Positions 8,087 through 16,080 of a DNA stretch of 64,000 bases are shown one piece after another. Every line of letters starts with the position of its first letter. Within the stretch, counting starts at the first letter, position 1. The DNA is from Streptomyces yatensis. Its GTDB lineage: Bacteria; Actinomycetota; Actinomycetes; Streptomycetales; Streptomycetaceae. Both the position numbers and the translations under genes were made by a program. Where the stretch lies: contig NZ_CP072941.1 of NCBI RefSeq assembly GCF_018069625.1, positions 2,976,001 to 3,040,000 on the forward strand, in the 5' to 3' direction. Below the pieces are notes generated by a model, which had not been told where the DNA came from, searched no databases, and saw only the letters and a list, made by a program, of their open reading frames with translations.

Positions 8087-9139
8087 ATGCGTGTACTGGT
8101 CACCGGAGGTGCGGGCTTCATCGGCTCGCATATCGTCACCGCCCTAATCGATCACGGCCATGAGCCGGTCGTCCTCGATGCCCTGCTCCCGGCCGCTCAT
8201 CCGACGCCGCCCACGGTGGACGGGGAGTGGATCCACGCCGATGTGCGGGACCGGGAGGCGGTGGTCGCCGCGCTGCGCGGCGTGGACGCCGTATGCCACC
8301 AGGCGGCGATGGTCGGTCTCGGCAAGGACTTCGCGGACGCCCCGGCCTATGTGGGCTGCAACGACCTGGGCACCGCGGTGCTGCTGGCGGCGATGGCCGA
8401 GCGCGGGGTGCGCGAACTGGTGCTGGCCGGGTCGATGGTCGTCTACGGGGAGGGGCGCTACGACTGCCCCCGCCACGGCCGGGTCCGTCCCGGTCCGCGC
8501 GCCGAGGCGGATCTGGCGGCGGGCCGCTTCGACCCCCGCTGCCCCGAGTGCGGCACATCGCTGCGGCCCGGCAAGGTGGAGGAGGACGCGCCGGTCGATC
8601 CACGCAATGTGTACGCGACGACGAAGCTGGCCCAGGAACACCTGGCGGCGGCCTGGGCCCGGTCGGTGGGCGGCCGCGCGGTGTCGCTGCGCTACCACAA
8701 CGTGTACGGGCCGGGGATGCCGCGCGACACCCCTTACGCGGGGGTGGCCTCCTTCTTCCGCTCCGCCCTGGCGCGCGGCGAGGCGCCCACGGTCTTCGAG
8801 GACGGCGGCCAGCGCCGGGACTTCGTCCATGTCCGGGACGTGGCCGCGGCCAATGTCGCCGCCCTGGAGGCGGCGCCGGAGGTGGTGGCCCCGTCCACGC
8901 TGACCGCGTACAACACCGGCAGCGACGACCCCCATACGGTGGGCGAGATGGCCGGGGCCCTGGCCACGGCGTTCGGCGGCCCGGCGCCCGTGGTGACGGG
9001 CGGGTACCGGCTGGGCGACGTACGGCACATCACCGCCTCGTCGCGGCGGATCCGCGAGGCCCTGGGATGGCGCGCGGCGATCTCCTTCACGGAGGGCATG
9101 ACCGCGTTCGCCCGCGCCCCCCAGCGCGCGGGGGTCTGA
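8087..9139 (+). CDS. NAD-dependent epimerase/dehydratase with Cys-rich insert
   Basis: The 350-residue product is an extended short-chain dehydrogenase: GGAGFIGSH NAD loop (7-15), HQAAMVGLGKD, and the catalytic YxxxK as YATTK (176-180). Later stretches (RYHNVYGPGMP, RRDFVHVRDVA, YNTGSDDPHTV) are typical of nucleotide-sugar epimerases such as UDP-glucose 4-epimerase relatives. Between the third strand region and the catalytic Tyr lies a 40-residue insert (about 124-165) with Cys127, His130, Cys152 and Cys155, which could hold a zinc ion. The leaderless ATG was chosen over an in-frame upstream start. It may supply sugars to the glycosyltransferase cluster that begins 2.3 kb downstream. Confidence 0.8.
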   Translation: MRVLVTGGAGFIGSHIVTALIDHGHEPVVLDALLPAAHPTPPTVDGEWIHADVRDREAVVAALRGVDAVCHQAAMVGLGKDFADAPAYVGCNDLGTAVLLAAMAERGVRELVLAGSMVVYGEGRYDCPRHGRVRPGPRAEADLAAGRFDPRCPECGTSLRPGKVEEDAPVDPRNVYATTKLAQEHLAAAWARSVGGRAVSLRYHNVYGPGMPRDTPYAGVASFFRSALARGEAPTVFEDGGQRRDFVHVRDVAAANVAALEAAPEVVAPSTLTAYNTGSDDPHTVGEMAGALATAFGGPAPVVTGGYRLGDVRHITASSRRIREALGWRAAISFTEGMTAFARAPQRAGV

Positions 9140-9358
9140 GGCGGGGAGCTGAGGCGGGGGGGGCTGAGGCGGGGGTCCGAGGCTGAGGGGGTCCGAGGCC
9201 GAGGGTTCCGAGGCTGTGCGGGGTTGGCCAGGGTGTGCGGGGCCGGGCCTGGGGTGACGGCGGCCCGTGGGCAGGAGCCACCCACCTGTGCGACGGCGGT
9301 CCAAGCGGTCTTACGGGCCGAGTCGCTCAGGTGACGGCGGCCTCAGCGGCCGCGTCGC
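9140..9358. repeat. G-rich imperfect repeats between convergent genes
   Basis: The gap contains repeated GAGGCGGGG and GTCCGAGGC(T/C)GAGGG units (9140-9210) and a GTGACGGCGGCC motif repeated at about 9253 and 9331. No gene is visible. Confidence 0.5.
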
Positions 9359-10471
9359 TCACGTGGCGGCGGCGGGAAGGCGCACCTCGAAGCGGCAGCC
9401 GCCGTCGACGTTGCGGACCGCCGCCTGGCCGTCGTGGGCCTCGACGATGCCGCGGACGATGGCGAGGCCCAGACCGGCGCCCGCCGGGGGTGTGCGGGCG
9501 TTGGTGCCGCGCCAGCCGGTGTCGAAGACGCGCGGAAGGTCCTCCTCCGGGATCCCGCCGCAGCCGTCGGTGACCGACAGCACGACCGTGTCCGCCTCCC
9601 GCTCGGCGGTCACCGCGACCGTGCCGTCCGCCGGGGTGCGGCGGACGGCGTTGACGAGGAGGTTTCCGAGCACACGGGTCATCTCCTTGCCGTCGACCTC
9701 CACCGGAACGGGGTCCACACGGTCGCCGATCAGCTGGACGCCCAGCTCGCGGGCGAGCGGATCGACCCCGGCGAGCGCGTCGCCGATCAGGTCGTAGACG
9801 GAGATCCGGGTGGGGCTGAGGGAGAGCGCACCGGCGTGGATGCGGGAGAGCTCGAAGAGATCGCCGACCATCGTGTTCAGCCGCTCCACCTCGGTGCGGA
9901 TCCGGCGGAGATAGCGGTCCGGGTCCGGGGCCACCCCGTCCTCCAGTGCCTCGGACATCGCGCGCAGCCCCGCCAGCGGGGTGCGCAGATCGTGGGATAT
10001 CCAGGCGACCAGCTCCCGGCGGGAGGACTCCAGGGCGCGCTCACGCTCGCGCGAGGCGGCCAGCTTGGCGCTGGTGGCGGCCAGTTCACGGCCGAGCGCG
10101 GCGAGCTCGGCGGTGGCCTGGCCATCGGGGGCGGCGAAGCTCCCGCCGTCCCCGAAGGAGCGGGCGGCGAGGGCCAGTGCGTTGCTGCGCGCCACCACCC
10201 AGCGGCCCAGCAGCAGCGCGGTGGCCAGGGACACCACGGCGGCCATGGCGCAGACGGTGGTGACCACCGTCAGGTCGTGCGGGGACAGGAACATCGCCCA
10301 GGCGACGGCCAGCGTCCCGGTGAGCATCGCCGTGACCGCGACCGCGGCGACGACAGTGAGGGACACCGCGACCGAACGGCCGCGCACCAGCCGCAGCGCC
10401 AGCGCACCCAGCAGACCGGCCGCCGCCGCGCCGAGGAAGGCGAACGCCGCCATGAGGAGCACATCACGCAT
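9359..10471 (-). CDS. Sensor histidine kinase
   Basis: The 370-residue kinase has an N-terminal membrane part with about three helices (residues 4-27, 36-60 and 67-90), then a HAMP-like linker, an H-box (ELVAWISHDLRTPLAG, His160), an N-box region (NLLVNAVRRTP), and ATP-lid motifs DGCGGIPEEDLPRVFD and GAGLGLAIVRG. There is almost no extracytoplasmic sensor domain, so it probably senses within the membrane or through a partner. It follows the response-regulator gene with an 8-bp overlap, forming a two-gene operon; the regulator is its obvious partner. Stimulus unknown; the divergent glycan-type cluster is a candidate target. Confidence 0.9.
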   Translation of the reverse strand: MRDVLLMAAFAFLGAAAAGLLGALALRLVRGRSVAVSLTVVAAVAVTAMLTGTLAVAWAMFLSPHDLTVVTTVCAMAAVVSLATALLLGRWVVARSNALALAARSFGDGGSFAAPDGQATAELAALGRELAATSAKLAASRERERALESSRRELVAWISHDLRTPLAGLRAMSEALEDGVAPDPDRYLRRIRTEVERLNTMVGDLFELSRIHAGALSLSPTRISVYDLIGDALAGVDPLARELGVQLIGDRVDPVPVEVDGKEMTRVLGNLLVNAVRRTPADGTVAVTAEREADTVVLSVTDGCGGIPEEDLPRVFDTGWRGTNARTPPAGAGLGLAIVRGIVEAHDGQAAVRNVDGGCRFEVRLPAAAT

Positions 10472-11327
10472 CGGAACCCGCCCCCCGCCCGACGCCGTCC
10501 CGTCCTTCGGACCGCCGCGCCTCGCCCCGTCCGCCGTCGTCGCGTAGCCCCTCGCCCCGTCGCTCGTCGTCCGGTGGCCCCTCGTCCCGGGGGCCGCCGT
10601 CGGCCTCGGGCGGGGCGTCGAAGCGGTAGCCGATGCCCCAGACGGTCTGGATGAGCCGGGGCGCGGCGGCGTCGTCCTCGACCTTTCCGCGCAGCCGCCG
10701 CACATGGACGGTGACGGTGGACAGATCCCCGAAGTCCCAGCCCCACACCTCGCGCATCAGCTCCTCGCGGGTGAAGGCCACCCCCGGGTGGCGCAGCAGA
10801 AAGGACAGCAGGTCGAACTCGCGCACCGTCAGTGCGAGTTCCCGGCCGTGCCGGGTGGCGCGCCGGGCCAGGGGATCGAGGGTGATCCCGGCGCGGTGCG
10901 CCACACCGCCCGGGGCGGGGGCGGACGAGCCGGGGGCCTGCGGGCCGGGCCGGCCGCGGCGCAGCACCGACTCCACGCGCAGCACCAGCTCCCGTGGGCT
11001 GAACGGCTTGGTGACGTAGTCGTCCGCGCCGATCTCCAGGCCGAGGATCCGGTCCTCCTCGTCGCCGCGCGCGGTGAGCATGATGACCGGCACCGGGCCC
11101 TTGTCGCGGAGCGCGCGGCACACCTCCAGCCCGTCCATACCGGGCAGCATCAGGTCGAGGACGACCAGGTCCGGCCAGCGGGCGGCGGCGCGGGCGAGCG
11201 CCCCGGGGCCGTCGGCGGCCTGGTCCACGGCGAATCCGGCCCGGCCGAGGTACCCGGCGACGACCTCGGCCACGGTCGGATCGTCGTCCACGACGAGCAC
11301 GCGGGTGGGAGACGGGGTCTGCTGCAT
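10464..11327 (-). CDS. OmpR/PhoB-type response regulator
   Basis: This 287-residue regulator has a receiver domain (acidic pocket VVDDD, phospho-acceptor Asp58 in VVLDLMLPGMDG, conserved Thr in IMLTARG, Lys in YVTKPF) and a winged-helix DNA-binding domain (EFDLLSFLLRHPG, REELMREVWG, VTVHVRRLRGKVE, TVWGIGYRF). A Pro/Gly-rich linker joins them, and a charged Gly/Arg/Asp-rich tail of about 40 residues follows, partly overlapping the kinase start. ATG at 11327 (MQQTPSPTRV) was preferred because the receiver begins at once; the longer upstream open frame runs into the promoter region. Divergent from the GT2 gene, 125 bp away. Confidence 0.9.
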   Translation of the reverse strand: MQQTPSPTRVLVVDDDPTVAEVVAGYLGRAGFAVDQAADGPGALARAAARWPDLVVLDLMLPGMDGLEVCRALRDKGPVPVIMLTARGDEEDRILGLEIGADDYVTKPFSPRELVLRVESVLRRGRPGPQAPGSSAPAPGGVAHRAGITLDPLARRATRHGRELALTVREFDLLSFLLRHPGVAFTREELMREVWGWDFGDLSTVTVHVRRLRGKVEDDAAAPRLIQTVWGIGYRFDAPPEADGGPRDEGPPDDERRGEGLRDDGGRGEARRSEGRDGVGRGAGSDA

Positions 11328-11439
11328 GCCCCACAGCGTGACACCAGGTCCGGCGCCCGGGTGCGGCAGGGAGGCCGCGGACCGGGCGACGTCCGTGTTT
11401 CGTAAGAACCTGAAGCCCGAAATGTCGCTTTCTCCTTCG

Positions 11440-11445
11440 TAGTGT
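11440..11445 (+). promoter_or_regulatory. Leaderless -10 (TAGTGT)
   Basis: TAGTGT is 7 nt before the GTG at 11453 and drives the glycosyltransferase cluster; no Shine-Dalgarno sequence is seen. Confidence 0.5.
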
Positions 11446-11452
11446 GGTGCGG

Positions 11453-12166
11453 GTGACAAACTCGACCACCCCCTGTGCGGACGTCGTTCTGCCCTGTCTG
11501 GACGAAGCCGCCGCCCTGCCCTGGGTGCTGGCCCGCATCCCGGCCGGCTGGCGCGCCATCGTCGTCGACAACGGCTCCACGGACGGCTCGGCCACGATCG
11601 CCCGCGCCCACGGCGCCACCGTCGTGCACGAACCGCGCCGCGGCTTCGGCGCCGCCTGCCACGCCGGGCTCCTCGCCGCCGAGGCCGACATCGTCTGCTT
11701 CTGCGACTGCGACGCCTCGCTCGATCCCGGCCTGCTGACCGCCTTCGTGCGGACCGTCGCGGAAGGCGGCGCCGATCTCGTACTGGGCCGGCGACGTCCC
11801 CAGGAGCGGGGGGCCTGGCCGATGCACGCCCGGCTCGGCAATATCGCGCTGACCCGCATGCTGCGGCGGCGCACCGGCCTCACGCTGGGCGACCTCGGCC
11901 CGCTGCGGGCCGCGCGGCGCGAACCGCTGCTCGACCTCGGCCTCACCGACCGCCGCAGCGGCTACCCGCTGCAGATGGTCGTGCGGGCCGCGGACGCGGG
12001 ATGGCGGATCGAGGAGCGCGAGGTGCCGTACCGGCCGCGCACCGGGAAGTCGAAGGTCACCGGCACCTGGCGGGGCACCTGGCACGCGGTGCGCGATATG
12101 CGCGCCGTGCTGCGCCAGCCGCCGGTGGCCCACGACCTGGCCGCCTCCTCGAGGGCCGCGCGGTGA
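11453..12166 (+). CDS. Family 2 glycosyltransferase
   Basis: The 237-residue GT-A enzyme has the nucleotide-sugar strand VVLPCLDEAAALPWVL, the AIVVDNGSTDGS motif and a DxD motif (DCD, about residues 85-87). There is no membrane anchor at the C-terminus, unlike dolichol-phosphate-mannose synthases of the DPM1 type with extra helices, but the size and RRSGYPLQMVVRAADAGWRIEE region are similar to polyprenyl-phosphate glycosyltransferases. GTG at 11453 was chosen from three possible GTGs (11444, 11447, 11453) because it matches the leaderless promoter. It overlaps the next gene by GTGA, beginning a four-gene coupled unit. Confidence 0.85.
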   Translation: MTNSTTPCADVVLPCLDEAAALPWVLARIPAGWRAIVVDNGSTDGSATIARAHGATVVHEPRRGFGAACHAGLLAAEADIVCFCDCDASLDPGLLTAFVRTVAEGGADLVLGRRRPQERGAWPMHARLGNIALTRMLRRRTGLTLGDLGPLRAARREPLLDLGLTDRRSGYPLQMVVRAADAGWRIEEREVPYRPRTGKSKVTGTWRGTWHAVRDMRAVLRQPPVAHDLAASSRAAR

Positions 12167-12942
12167 GCGCCGCGCCACGCGAGGACGCGAACCCGGCGAA
12201 GGCCCCCTCGGCTGCCGCCCGCCCCGGCTCCGGACCCGGTGCCGCCGACGGGCCCGCCCCCGGTGCGGATATCCGTGCGGACACCGGCTGCCGGCCCGCC
12301 CACGAGGACGGGACGACGCTGCTCGTCATCGCCAAGGAACCGGTGCCCGGGCGGGTGAAGACCAGGCTCACTCCCCCGTACACCCCCGCCGAGGCCGCCT
12401 CGCTCGCCGAGGCGTGCCTCGCCGACACGCTGCGCGCCGCGCTCGCCATGCCCGCCCGCCGCAGGGTGCTGGTGCTCGACGGGCGCCCCGGGCCATGGCT
12501 GCCGCCGGGATTCGAGGTGGTGCCGCAGTGCGACGGCGGTCTGGACGAACGGCTCGCCGCGGCCTTCGCCGCCTGCCGGGGCGCCGCCCTGCTGATCGGC
12601 ATGGACACCCCCCAGGTGACCCCCGCACTCCTCGCCCCCGCGCTGAACCCGAACGGCTGGCACGACTGCGACGCCTGGTTCGGCCCGGCCGCCGACGGCG
12701 GCTTCTGGGCCTTGGGCCTGGCGCAACCGGACCCCGGTCTGCTGCGGGGCGTGCCGATGTCCACCGCCACCACCGGTGCCGCACAGCGGCGCCGGCTGAC
12801 GGACGCGGGGCTGCGGGTGCGCGACCTGCCGATGCTGCGCGACGTGGACACGGCGGAGGACGCCGCACGCGTGGCGGCCGACGCCCCCGGCGGACAGTTC
12901 GCCCGGACCCTCGCCCGGCTGTCCCGGACCACCGCCCGATGA
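12163..12942 (+). CDS. TIGR04282/DUF2064-family glycosyltransferase
   Basis: This 259-residue protein begins with a 50-residue Pro/Ala-rich leader, then the family hallmark LLVIAKEPVPGRVKTRLTPP. GMDTPQVTPALLAPAL and WFGPAADGGFWALGL follow, the aligned acidic and glycine motifs of this GT-A-like family. The family is labelled arsenosugar glycosyltransferase in databases, but no ArsM-type gene is present here, so that name should not be taken as function. It starts with GTG inside the GTGA overlap and ends in an ATGA overlap with the methyltransferase, so these genes are expressed together, probably in glycan or glycolipid synthesis. Confidence 0.8.
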   Translation: MSAAPREDANPAKAPSAAARPGSGPGAADGPAPGADIRADTGCRPAHEDGTTLLVIAKEPVPGRVKTRLTPPYTPAEAASLAEACLADTLRAALAMPARRRVLVLDGRPGPWLPPGFEVVPQCDGGLDERLAAAFAACRGAALLIGMDTPQVTPALLAPALNPNGWHDCDAWFGPAADGGFWALGLAQPDPGLLRGVPMSTATTGAAQRRRLTDAGLRVRDLPMLRDVDTAEDAARVAADAPGGQFARTLARLSRTTAR

Positions 12943-13727
12943 GCACGGCGGAGACGGTGCGAGACGGAGTCGTACACGACGGATCGGTACGCGAAGGAGC
13001 CGTACACGACGGATCGGTACGTGACGGATCGGTGCGTGAGCGGACTCCCGCTCGCCGTGCGGCGGCCCCCTGGCACGCCGACCCCTATGTCCGGGCGCTG
13101 CACGCGGGCCGAGGCCCGCTGTTCCTGCGCCGAGCCGACGGCTGGATGCTGCCCTTGGATGTCGAACGCTGGTGTGCGGACGCCGACGCGGCCGACCGGA
13201 CGGTGCTGCGGCGCTGCCAGGGCCCGGCCCTCGACATCGGCTGCGGACCCGGTCGGCTGGTGGCCGCACTGGCCCTGCGCGGCCGCCCCTGCCTGGGCAT
13301 CGACGTCAGCCAGGCCGCGGTCGCCCGGACGGTCCGTGCGGGTGGGCCCGCGCTGTGCCGCTCGGTCTTCGAACCGCTGCCCGGCGAGGGACGCTGGGGC
13401 ACGGCACTGCTGATCGACGGCAACATCGGCATCGGCGGCGATCCGCAGGCACTCCTCGCGCGCGTCGCTCAACTCATAGCCCCCGACGGGCTGCTGCTGG
13501 TGGAGGCCGCGGCGGCCGATGTGGACGAGCGGGTGCGGGTGCGCGTGGACGACGGCCGGGGCGACATGGGAACGGCCTTCCCCTGGGCCCGGGTCGGCGT
13601 CCCGGCACTGCTGCACCACGCGCGCGCGGTGGGCTGGAACCCGGTCGAGCAATGGACCGCCCGGGACCGGAGCTTTGTGTCGCTGCGCCGCACACCGCCC
13701 CTGCCCCGATCCCCCACGGAGCGCTGA
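12939..13727 (+). CDS. Class I SAM-dependent methyltransferase
   Basis: The 262-residue protein has motif I as ALDIGCGPGRLV (97-108) and LGIDVSQAAV for the ribose-binding acidic residue. The first 35 residues are a repeat of VxDGSV units encoded by copies of a GTACACGACGGATCG-like sequence (12974-13040). This repeat makes the true start uncertain, although the ATG overlapping the upstream stop (ATGA) is a natural choice. Three bases separate it from the GT-C gene. The acceptor is probably a sugar or lipid made by the same cluster. Confidence 0.8.
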   Translation: MSTAETVRDGVVHDGSVREGAVHDGSVRDGSVRERTPARRAAAPWHADPYVRALHAGRGPLFLRRADGWMLPLDVERWCADADAADRTVLRRCQGPALDIGCGPGRLVAALALRGRPCLGIDVSQAAVARTVRAGGPALCRSVFEPLPGEGRWGTALLIDGNIGIGGDPQALLARVAQLIAPDGLLLVEAAAADVDERVRVRVDDGRGDMGTAFPWARVGVPALLHHARAVGWNPVEQWTARDRSFVSLRRTPPLPRSPTER

Positions 13728-13730
13728 GCC

Positions 13731-15566
13731 GTGCCCGCATCGCCGCGCGGCCTGCCGCGGCCCGGCCGACTCGCCCGATGGACCGGCCGGGTGCCTGAAC
13801 AGCGCTCCGGCCCGGGCCCTCGCCCACCGGCCCGCGACCGCCTCGCACCACCGCCTGACAGCGCGGACGAGCCCCGCCCGGCAGAGCGCCCCACCCGGGC
13901 CGCGCGGGGGCGGACCGCCCACCCGTGGATATCCCCGCTCGCGCTGGCCGCGCTGCTCGGCTCGCTGGTCGCCGTGCTCGCCCTGACCTTCCGCAGGGAC
14001 GACTTCCACACCGCGCCCGGCACGCTCTCCCGCTGGTACGCCCTCGCCTGGGTGCTGTTCGCCGCGGCGGCGTGGACGGTCCGCCGCCTGGGCGCCCGCC
14101 AGGCCGCCGTCTTCGTGCTCGTGGGGAGCGCCGCGGTCGCCGCCACGGGCCTGCTCGGGCCGCCGCGCACCAGCACCGACGCCTACCGCTACGCCTGGGA
14201 CGGACGTGTGCAGGCCGCGGGCATCTCCCCCTATGACCACGCGCCCGAGGACCCCGCGCTCGCTCCGCTGCGCGACCGCTGGCTCTTCCCGACGGGCTCC
14301 GCCTGCCGCGGCCCCGACCGCGCCCCCGTCCGCCCCGCGCCCGAACCTCCCGCGCCCGGCGCCTCCGGCCCCGCCGACTCGCAGTGCACCCGCCTCAACC
14401 GCCCCGCGGTCCATACGATCTATCCTCCCGTCGCAGAGGGCTATTTCCTTCTTGTACACCGCTCGGCGCCGTCAGGTTCCACTCTCCTCCCGCTGCAGAC
14501 CGGCGGCGCGCTGCTGTCCGTCGCCACCACCGCCGTGCTGCTGGCCGCGACACGCCGCCGCCCCGATCCCCGCCTCGCCACCGCTCGCGCCGCGCTGTGG
14601 GCCTGGTGCCCGGCCGTGCCCGTGGAGGCGGTGAACAACGCCCACGTCGACGCGCTGGGCGTGCTGTTGACCGTCGCGGGCCTGGTCGCCGTCCCCCGCC
14701 GCCGCGCCCTGGGCGGCGTACTGCTCGGCGCGGCGATCGCGGCCAAGCTGCTGCCCGCCGTGACCCTGCCGGGCGCGCTCTCCGGCCTCCTCGCCACGAA
14801 CCCCAAGACACCCAAGGCCCTCAAGACCCCCACCCTCAAAACCCCCAAGGCCCCTGAAAACGCCGGGAGTCCCGCCTCGCCGACCGCCCGGCTCCGCCGC
14901 CCCGCGGCAGCGGCCGTGCGCCCTGCCGCGGCGGTCGTGCTGCCCGCCGCGGCCGTCGTCGCGCTCGGCTACCTCCCGTACATCCTGCTCTCGCGCTCCT
15001 CCGTGCTCGGCTATCTCACCGGCTATGTGGCCGAGGAGGGGTACGAGACGGGCTCCACCGCCGCGGACGACAAGAACCGCTACGCACTGCTGCGTCTGCT
15101 CCACCCCGATCCGGAGAGCTGGGCCCTGCCGGTGGTCGCCGCCGTCCTGCTCGTGGTCGTCGCGTGGGTGCTGCTGCGCGGCGATCCCGGGCGGCCCTGG
15201 CGCGGCGCGCTGGTGGTGACCGGGACCGCGTTCCTGCTGATGACGCCGGGCTACCCCTGGTACGCGCTGCTGGTGGTGGCGCTGGTGGCCCTCGACGGGC
15301 GCTGGGAGTGGCTCGGCCTGCCGCTCGCGGGAGTCGCCCAGTATGTGACGGCCCGTGCGGTCGACGACGGCGCGTGGGTCGGGACGCTGGGGTACGCGGT
15401 CGCCGGTGCGGCGGTCATGGCCGGCTGGGCCGTGCGGGCCCGGCGGGCGGCTTCCGCTCCCCCGCCGCCGGAGCCCCACGCCGAGGCCCCGGGCGACGCC
15501 GCCACACCCGGATCGCCACCCGGATCGCCAGCCACACGGCCGAGGCGCCGAAGAGTCCCGCGGTGA
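13731..15566 (+). CDS. GT-C type integral membrane mannosyltransferase (GT87/DUF2029-like)
   Basis: The 611-residue product has about 12 membrane helices after an 80-residue Pro/Arg-rich cytosolic leader. The first outer loop carries the acidic motif STDAYRYAWDGRV and then GISPYDHAPEDP, typical of polyprenol-phosphate-mannose-dependent GT-C enzymes of actinobacteria. A hydrophilic insert between helices contains Lys-Thr-Pro repeats (KTPKALKTPTLKTPK) encoded by a short tandem repeat at 14805-14860. NNAHVDALGV and TPGYPWYALL are further family-like segments. GTG at 13731 lies 3 bases after the methyltransferase stop. The last 50 codons overlap the convergent membrane-protein gene by 152 bp. Confidence 0.75.
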   Translation: MPASPRGLPRPGRLARWTGRVPEQRSGPGPRPPARDRLAPPPDSADEPRPAERPTRAARGRTAHPWISPLALAALLGSLVAVLALTFRRDDFHTAPGTLSRWYALAWVLFAAAAWTVRRLGARQAAVFVLVGSAAVAATGLLGPPRTSTDAYRYAWDGRVQAAGISPYDHAPEDPALAPLRDRWLFPTGSACRGPDRAPVRPAPEPPAPGASGPADSQCTRLNRPAVHTIYPPVAEGYFLLVHRSAPSGSTLLPLQTGGALLSVATTAVLLAATRRRPDPRLATARAALWAWCPAVPVEAVNNAHVDALGVLLTVAGLVAVPRRRALGGVLLGAAIAAKLLPAVTLPGALSGLLATNPKTPKALKTPTLKTPKAPENAGSPASPTARLRRPAAAAVRPAAAVVLPAAAVVALGYLPYILLSRSSVLGYLTGYVAEEGYETGSTAADDKNRYALLRLLHPDPESWALPVVAAVLLVVVAWVLLRGDPGRPWRGALVVTGTAFLLMTPGYPWYALLVVALVALDGRWEWLGLPLAGVAQYVTARAVDDGAWVGTLGYAVAGAAVMAGWAVRARRAASAPPPPEPHAEAPGDAATPGSPPGSPATRPRRRRVPR

Positions 15567-16008
15567 TCAGCAGCCAGCGCGGCCAGAAGACGTCGGCGCT
15601 CAGCCCGGTCGCGTTCTCGTAGCGGCGCTCCTGGCGGCCGAGGATCAGCGGGAACCACACCAGCAGAAGCAGCCCGGAGAGGAAGACGGGCACCCGCACA
15701 TGGTTGATCCAGCGGGCCGCGGCCGGGAGCACGGTGCCCACGGCACGGTCGGCGAGCGCGTACAGCGGAAGCAGCACCAGGTCATGGAGGATCGCGGCGC
15801 CGACGATCCACAGCAGGATCCCGAACCAGTCGCCGCTCAGCAGCTTGAGCCCGGCGTAGCCGGTCAGCGCGAACGAGCACAGCAGCAGCACCAGCCGCAG
15901 CGGCGACTCCGGCTCCAGCCGCCGCGGCCCGAAGCGGCGCAGCGCGGCCCGCGGTCCGAAGCGGCGCAGCGCGGCCCGCGGTCCGAAGCGGCGCAGCGCT
16001 GCCTTCAT
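15415..16008 (-). CDS. Small polytopic membrane protein of the oxidoreductase operon
   Basis: The 197-residue protein has four likely membrane helices (LRLVLLLCSFALTGYAGL, WFGILLWIVGAAILHDLVLL, VPVFLSGLLLLVWFPLIL, WLLITAGLFGASAVWLAI) and no known domain. It is preceded by three copies of AALRRFGPR. The ATG at 16008 has an ideal GGAGGAG 5 nt upstream and was chosen. In-frame starts at 16032, 16056 and GTG 16080, each 24 bp further up, are created by a tandem repeat; the GTG overlaps the stop of the molybdopterin oxidoreductase, so the pair is cotranscribed. Its C-terminal Pro/Arg-rich 50 residues overlap the convergent mannosyltransferase gene. Confidence 0.65.
   Translation of the reverse strand: MKAALRRFGPRAALRRFGPRAALRRFGPRRLEPESPLRLVLLLCSFALTGYAGLKLLSGDWFGILLWIVGAAILHDLVLLPLYALADRAVGTVLPAAARWINHVRVPVFLSGLLLLVWFPLILGRQERRYENATGLSADVFWPRWLLITAGLFGASAVWLAIRVAIRVWRRRPGPRRGAPAAGERKPPAGPARPSRP
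15922..16002 (-). repeat. 27-bp tandem repeat (AALRRFGPR x3) within the membrane-protein gene
   Basis: Three nearly identical 27-bp units encode nine residues each (AALRRFGPR) right after the start of the small membrane protein. The basic residues suggest a cytosolic N-terminus. Confidence 0.9.
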
Positions 16009-16080
16009 ACGGTCTCCTCCAAGCCCGCTCATACGGTCTCCCCCAAGCCCCCTCATGCGTCCTCCCCCATGCCCCTTCAC
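16009..16080 (-). repeat. 24-bp tandem repeat duplicating a ribosome binding site and start codon
   Basis: Three 24-bp units each contain a GGGGGAG- or GGAGGAG-like sequence followed 4-5 nt later by ATG (at 16056, 16032 and 16008), all in one frame. The upstream end reaches a GTG that overlaps the preceding stop codon. Confidence 0.85.

Noticed and set aside
12163..12942. Arsenosugar biosynthesis function suggested by the family name
   Set aside because: No ArsM-type arsenite methyltransferase or other arsenic gene is visible; the cluster looks glycan related.
12057..14459. 800-codon minus-strand frame opposite the glycan cluster
   Set aside because: Shadow frame of four overlapping, conserved plus-strand genes.
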